DNA from: an uncultured Erysipelotrichaceae bacterium | GTDB lineage: Bacteria; Bacillota_I; Bacilli_A; Erysipelotrichales; Erysipelotrichaceae | Assembly: GCA_944327105.1 (NCBI GenBank) | Contig: CALVGN010000030.1 | Coordinates: 62,001 to 126,000 of the forward strand | Direction: 5' to 3' | DNA: 64,000 bases | Shown here: positions 62,778 through 64,000 of the stretch, in pieces | Layout: the number at the start of each line of letters is the position of its first letter | How positions within the stretch are numbered: the first letter of the stretch is position 1 | Translations under genes and position numbers: made by a program | The notes under the pieces: model-generated | What the model was told of the DNA's origin: nothing | The model's database searches: none | What the model saw: the letters and a program-made list of their open reading frames with translations, nothing else

Positions 62778-63842
62778 TTATTTGATGATCGGATCATTTG
62801 GATTGAAGTAATCGATTTTCATGGCATGACGAACTTCAGCCATGGTCTCCATCGCTCTCTGTCGGGCTTTTTCGCACCCTTTTTGTAAGATATCCATCAC
62901 TTCATCCATGTGATTTTCCCAATATGCGCGACGTTCTCTGATCGGCGCCAGTTCTTCCTGCATGACGGAATTGAGGAATTTTTTGACTTTGACATCCCCC
63001 AATCCGCCTTTTCGGTAATGGTCTTTCAATTCATCGAGGTTTTTGTATTCCGGAAGATATTTTTCAAAATCACCGTCATGAACGAATGCATCCAAATACG
63101 TGAATACACAATTGCCTTCCACGCATCCGGGATCACAGACGCGGATGTGGTTAGGGTCGGTATACATGGACATGATCTTTTCACGGACGGTTTTTTCATC
63201 ATCGGACAGATAGATGCAGTTGTTCAGACTCTTGCTCATCTTGGCATGACCATCCGTGCCCGGTAAACGCCGACAGGTGGCATTGGTTGAAACCATGATC
63301 TTTGGTTCAATTAATGTTTCGCCATACGTTTGATTGAATTTATGCACGATCTCCTGACATTGTTCGATCATCGGTGCCTGATCATCCCCCACTGGCACTA
63401 CTGTGGCTTTAAATGCGGTAATATCGGAAGCCTGGGAAATCGGGTAGGTGAAAAAGCCGACCGGTATGGAGGTGTTGAAACCACGCTGCTGGATCTCACT
63501 TTTGACCGTGGGATTGCGTTGCACTCTGGAAACGGTGACCAGATTCATGTAATAGAATGTCAATTCGGTTAATTCGGGAATCATGGATTGAATGAAGATC
63601 ACGCTTTTATTGGGATCGATGCCGCAGGAAAGATAATCCAAAGCGACCTGAACGATGGATGAGCGGATCTTTTCGGGATTGTCAAAATTATCGGTCAATG
63701 CCTGGGCATCGGCGATCATGATGTAGATTTCATCATATTCACCGCTATTTTGTAATATTACCCGTTGACGAAGCGAGCCGACATAGTGACCGATATGCAA
63801 CCGTCCGGTGGGACGATCACCGGTTAAAATAATCTGTTTCAT
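62778..63842 (-). CDS. trpS: Tryptophanyl-tRNA synthetase
   Basis: A 354-residue class I synthetase. LTGDRPTGRLHIGHYVGSL near residue 5 carries the HIGH-type site, AQALTDNF follows, and the KMSKS motif is seen as AKMSKSLNN near 205. The start is the ATG with GGAGGTCT directly before it; upstream codons belong to the end of nadE and its gap. Full length. No T-box was recognised in the 25-nt gap behind nadE. Confidence 0.96.
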   Translation of the reverse strand: MKQIILTGDRPTGRLHIGHYVGSLRQRVILQNSGEYDEIYIMIADAQALTDNFDNPEKIRSSIVQVALDYLSCGIDPNKSVIFIQSMIPELTELTFYYMNLVTVSRVQRNPTVKSEIQQRGFNTSIPVGFFTYPISQASDITAFKATVVPVGDDQAPMIEQCQEIVHKFNQTYGETLIEPKIMVSTNATCRRLPGTDGHAKMSKSLNNCIYLSDDEKTVREKIMSMYTDPNHIRVCDPGCVEGNCVFTYLDAFVHDGDFEKYLPEYKNLDELKDHYRKGGLGDVKVKKFLNSVMQEELAPIRERRAYWENHMDEVMDILQKGCEKARQRAMETMAEVRHAMKIDYFNPNDPIIK

Positions 63843-63867
63843 AGACCTCCTTTGGTTGAACCATTGA

Positions 63868-64000
63868 TTATTGGTTTGAATCATCATATTCCAGTGCGCT
63901 TGAAATGTCACTTGGCATGCGCCAGTCACCCCTGGGGGACAGACAGACACTGCCGACTTTGACCCCATCGGGCAGACAATTGCGTTTGAATTGCTGGGAA
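63868..64000 (-). CDS. nadE: NAD+ synthetase C-terminal end (partial)
   Basis: Minus-strand frame running off the window edge: only the last 43 codons are present. [19 protein letters not shown] then RGDWRMPSD matches the C-terminal end of glutamine-dependent NAD+ synthetase, which makes NAD+ from deamido-NAD+. Its stop (63868-63870) lies 25 nt before the trpS start, so the two are probably cotranscribed. A near copy of the quasi-palindrome (TTGGTTGAACCAT, 63852-63864) fills the gap. Confidence 0.85.
   Translation of the reverse strand, partial: SQQFKRNCLPDGVKVGSVCLSPRGDWRMPSDISSALEYDDSNQ

Noticed and set aside
62778-63968. Extended N-terminus of TrpS from 63968
   Set aside because: The extra codons overlap the nadE end in another frame, and the GGAGG site fits only the ATG at 63840-63842.

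Overview
The window looks like a chromosomal segment of an anaerobic, moderately low G+C Gram-positive bacterium (Bacillota, possibly an Erysipelotrichia-like gut lineage). Evidence for this: MurT/GatD lipid II amidation genes, a phenylalanine T-box leader, lipoproteins with Gram-positive lipoboxes, strong AGGAGG-type ribosome sites, an Rnf complex, a 2-hydroxyacyl-CoA-dehydratase-type activase, and LemA/DUF2207, DegV and ABC-F genes. The genus is not identified. There is no CRISPR array, insertion sequence or complete prophage. The genetic code appears standard (tRNA-Trp is CCA, and TAA/TAG/TGA all end ordinary genes).

Layout. 1-1460: A+T-rich stretch and a two-gene unit of unknown function with an HTH-like protein. 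1.5-11.5 kb: M18 aminopeptidase with an OsmC-like protein, ABC exporter, DUF1275 protein, tRNA-Glu and tRNA-Trp, a serine hydrolase, an ABC-F protein, then uridine phosphorylase-murT-gatD. 11.5-14.0 kb: YgjP-like metallopeptidase, DegV, tRNA-His, thioredoxin-like lipoprotein. 14.1-20.7 kb: an unusual rnf operon (C-D-G-E-A-small Cys protein-B) and a divergent ApbE-like lipoprotein. 20.7-30.5 kb: cutC, M16C peptidase, tRNA-Thr, NUDIX, T-box-pheST, lipoprotein, tRNA-Ser. 30.6-38.2 kb: DUF2207-LemA, split chromate transporter, lipoprotein, HAD phosphatase, TVP38 protein, YolD-like protein with a Y-family polymerase. 38.3-39.3 kb: seven tRNAs. 39.5-50.7 kb: SagB-like oxidoreductase, secreted CHAP/NlpC-like protein with an EGF-like module, M24 peptidase, glycerate kinase, rRNA methyltransferase, two-component system, second DegV, TldD/PmbA. 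50.8-64 kb: GntR-ABC operon, DUF4230 protein, broken membrane gene, split dehydratase-activase system, ABC_trans_CmpB protein, malic enzyme, DUF3737 with a MerR-tail-like protein, LysR regulator, trpS, and the end of nadE.

The most unusual signals are as follows. (1) A quasi-palindrome ATGGTNNNACCAT occurs 36 times exactly by eye, in all reading frames and in most intergenic gaps, but is absent across the rnf-murT region. (2) The Rnf complex has a minimal RnfB without ferredoxin domains, an extra 62-residue Cys-rich membrane subunit, four FMN-binding domains (three in RnfG and one fused to RnfD), and a degenerate ApbE-like neighbour. (3) Several genes have a -10 box 6-7 nt before the ATG and no Shine-Dalgarno, which suggests leaderless mRNAs. 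(4) A C9 tract lies in a promoter spacer, suggesting phase variation. (5) Conserved genes carry in-frame stops (activase twice, tldD once), and one membrane gene has a frameshift. (6) A 17-bp hairpin hides the ribosome site of malic enzyme.

All counts and alignments were made by eye. Family assignments rest on recognised motifs, not on searches.
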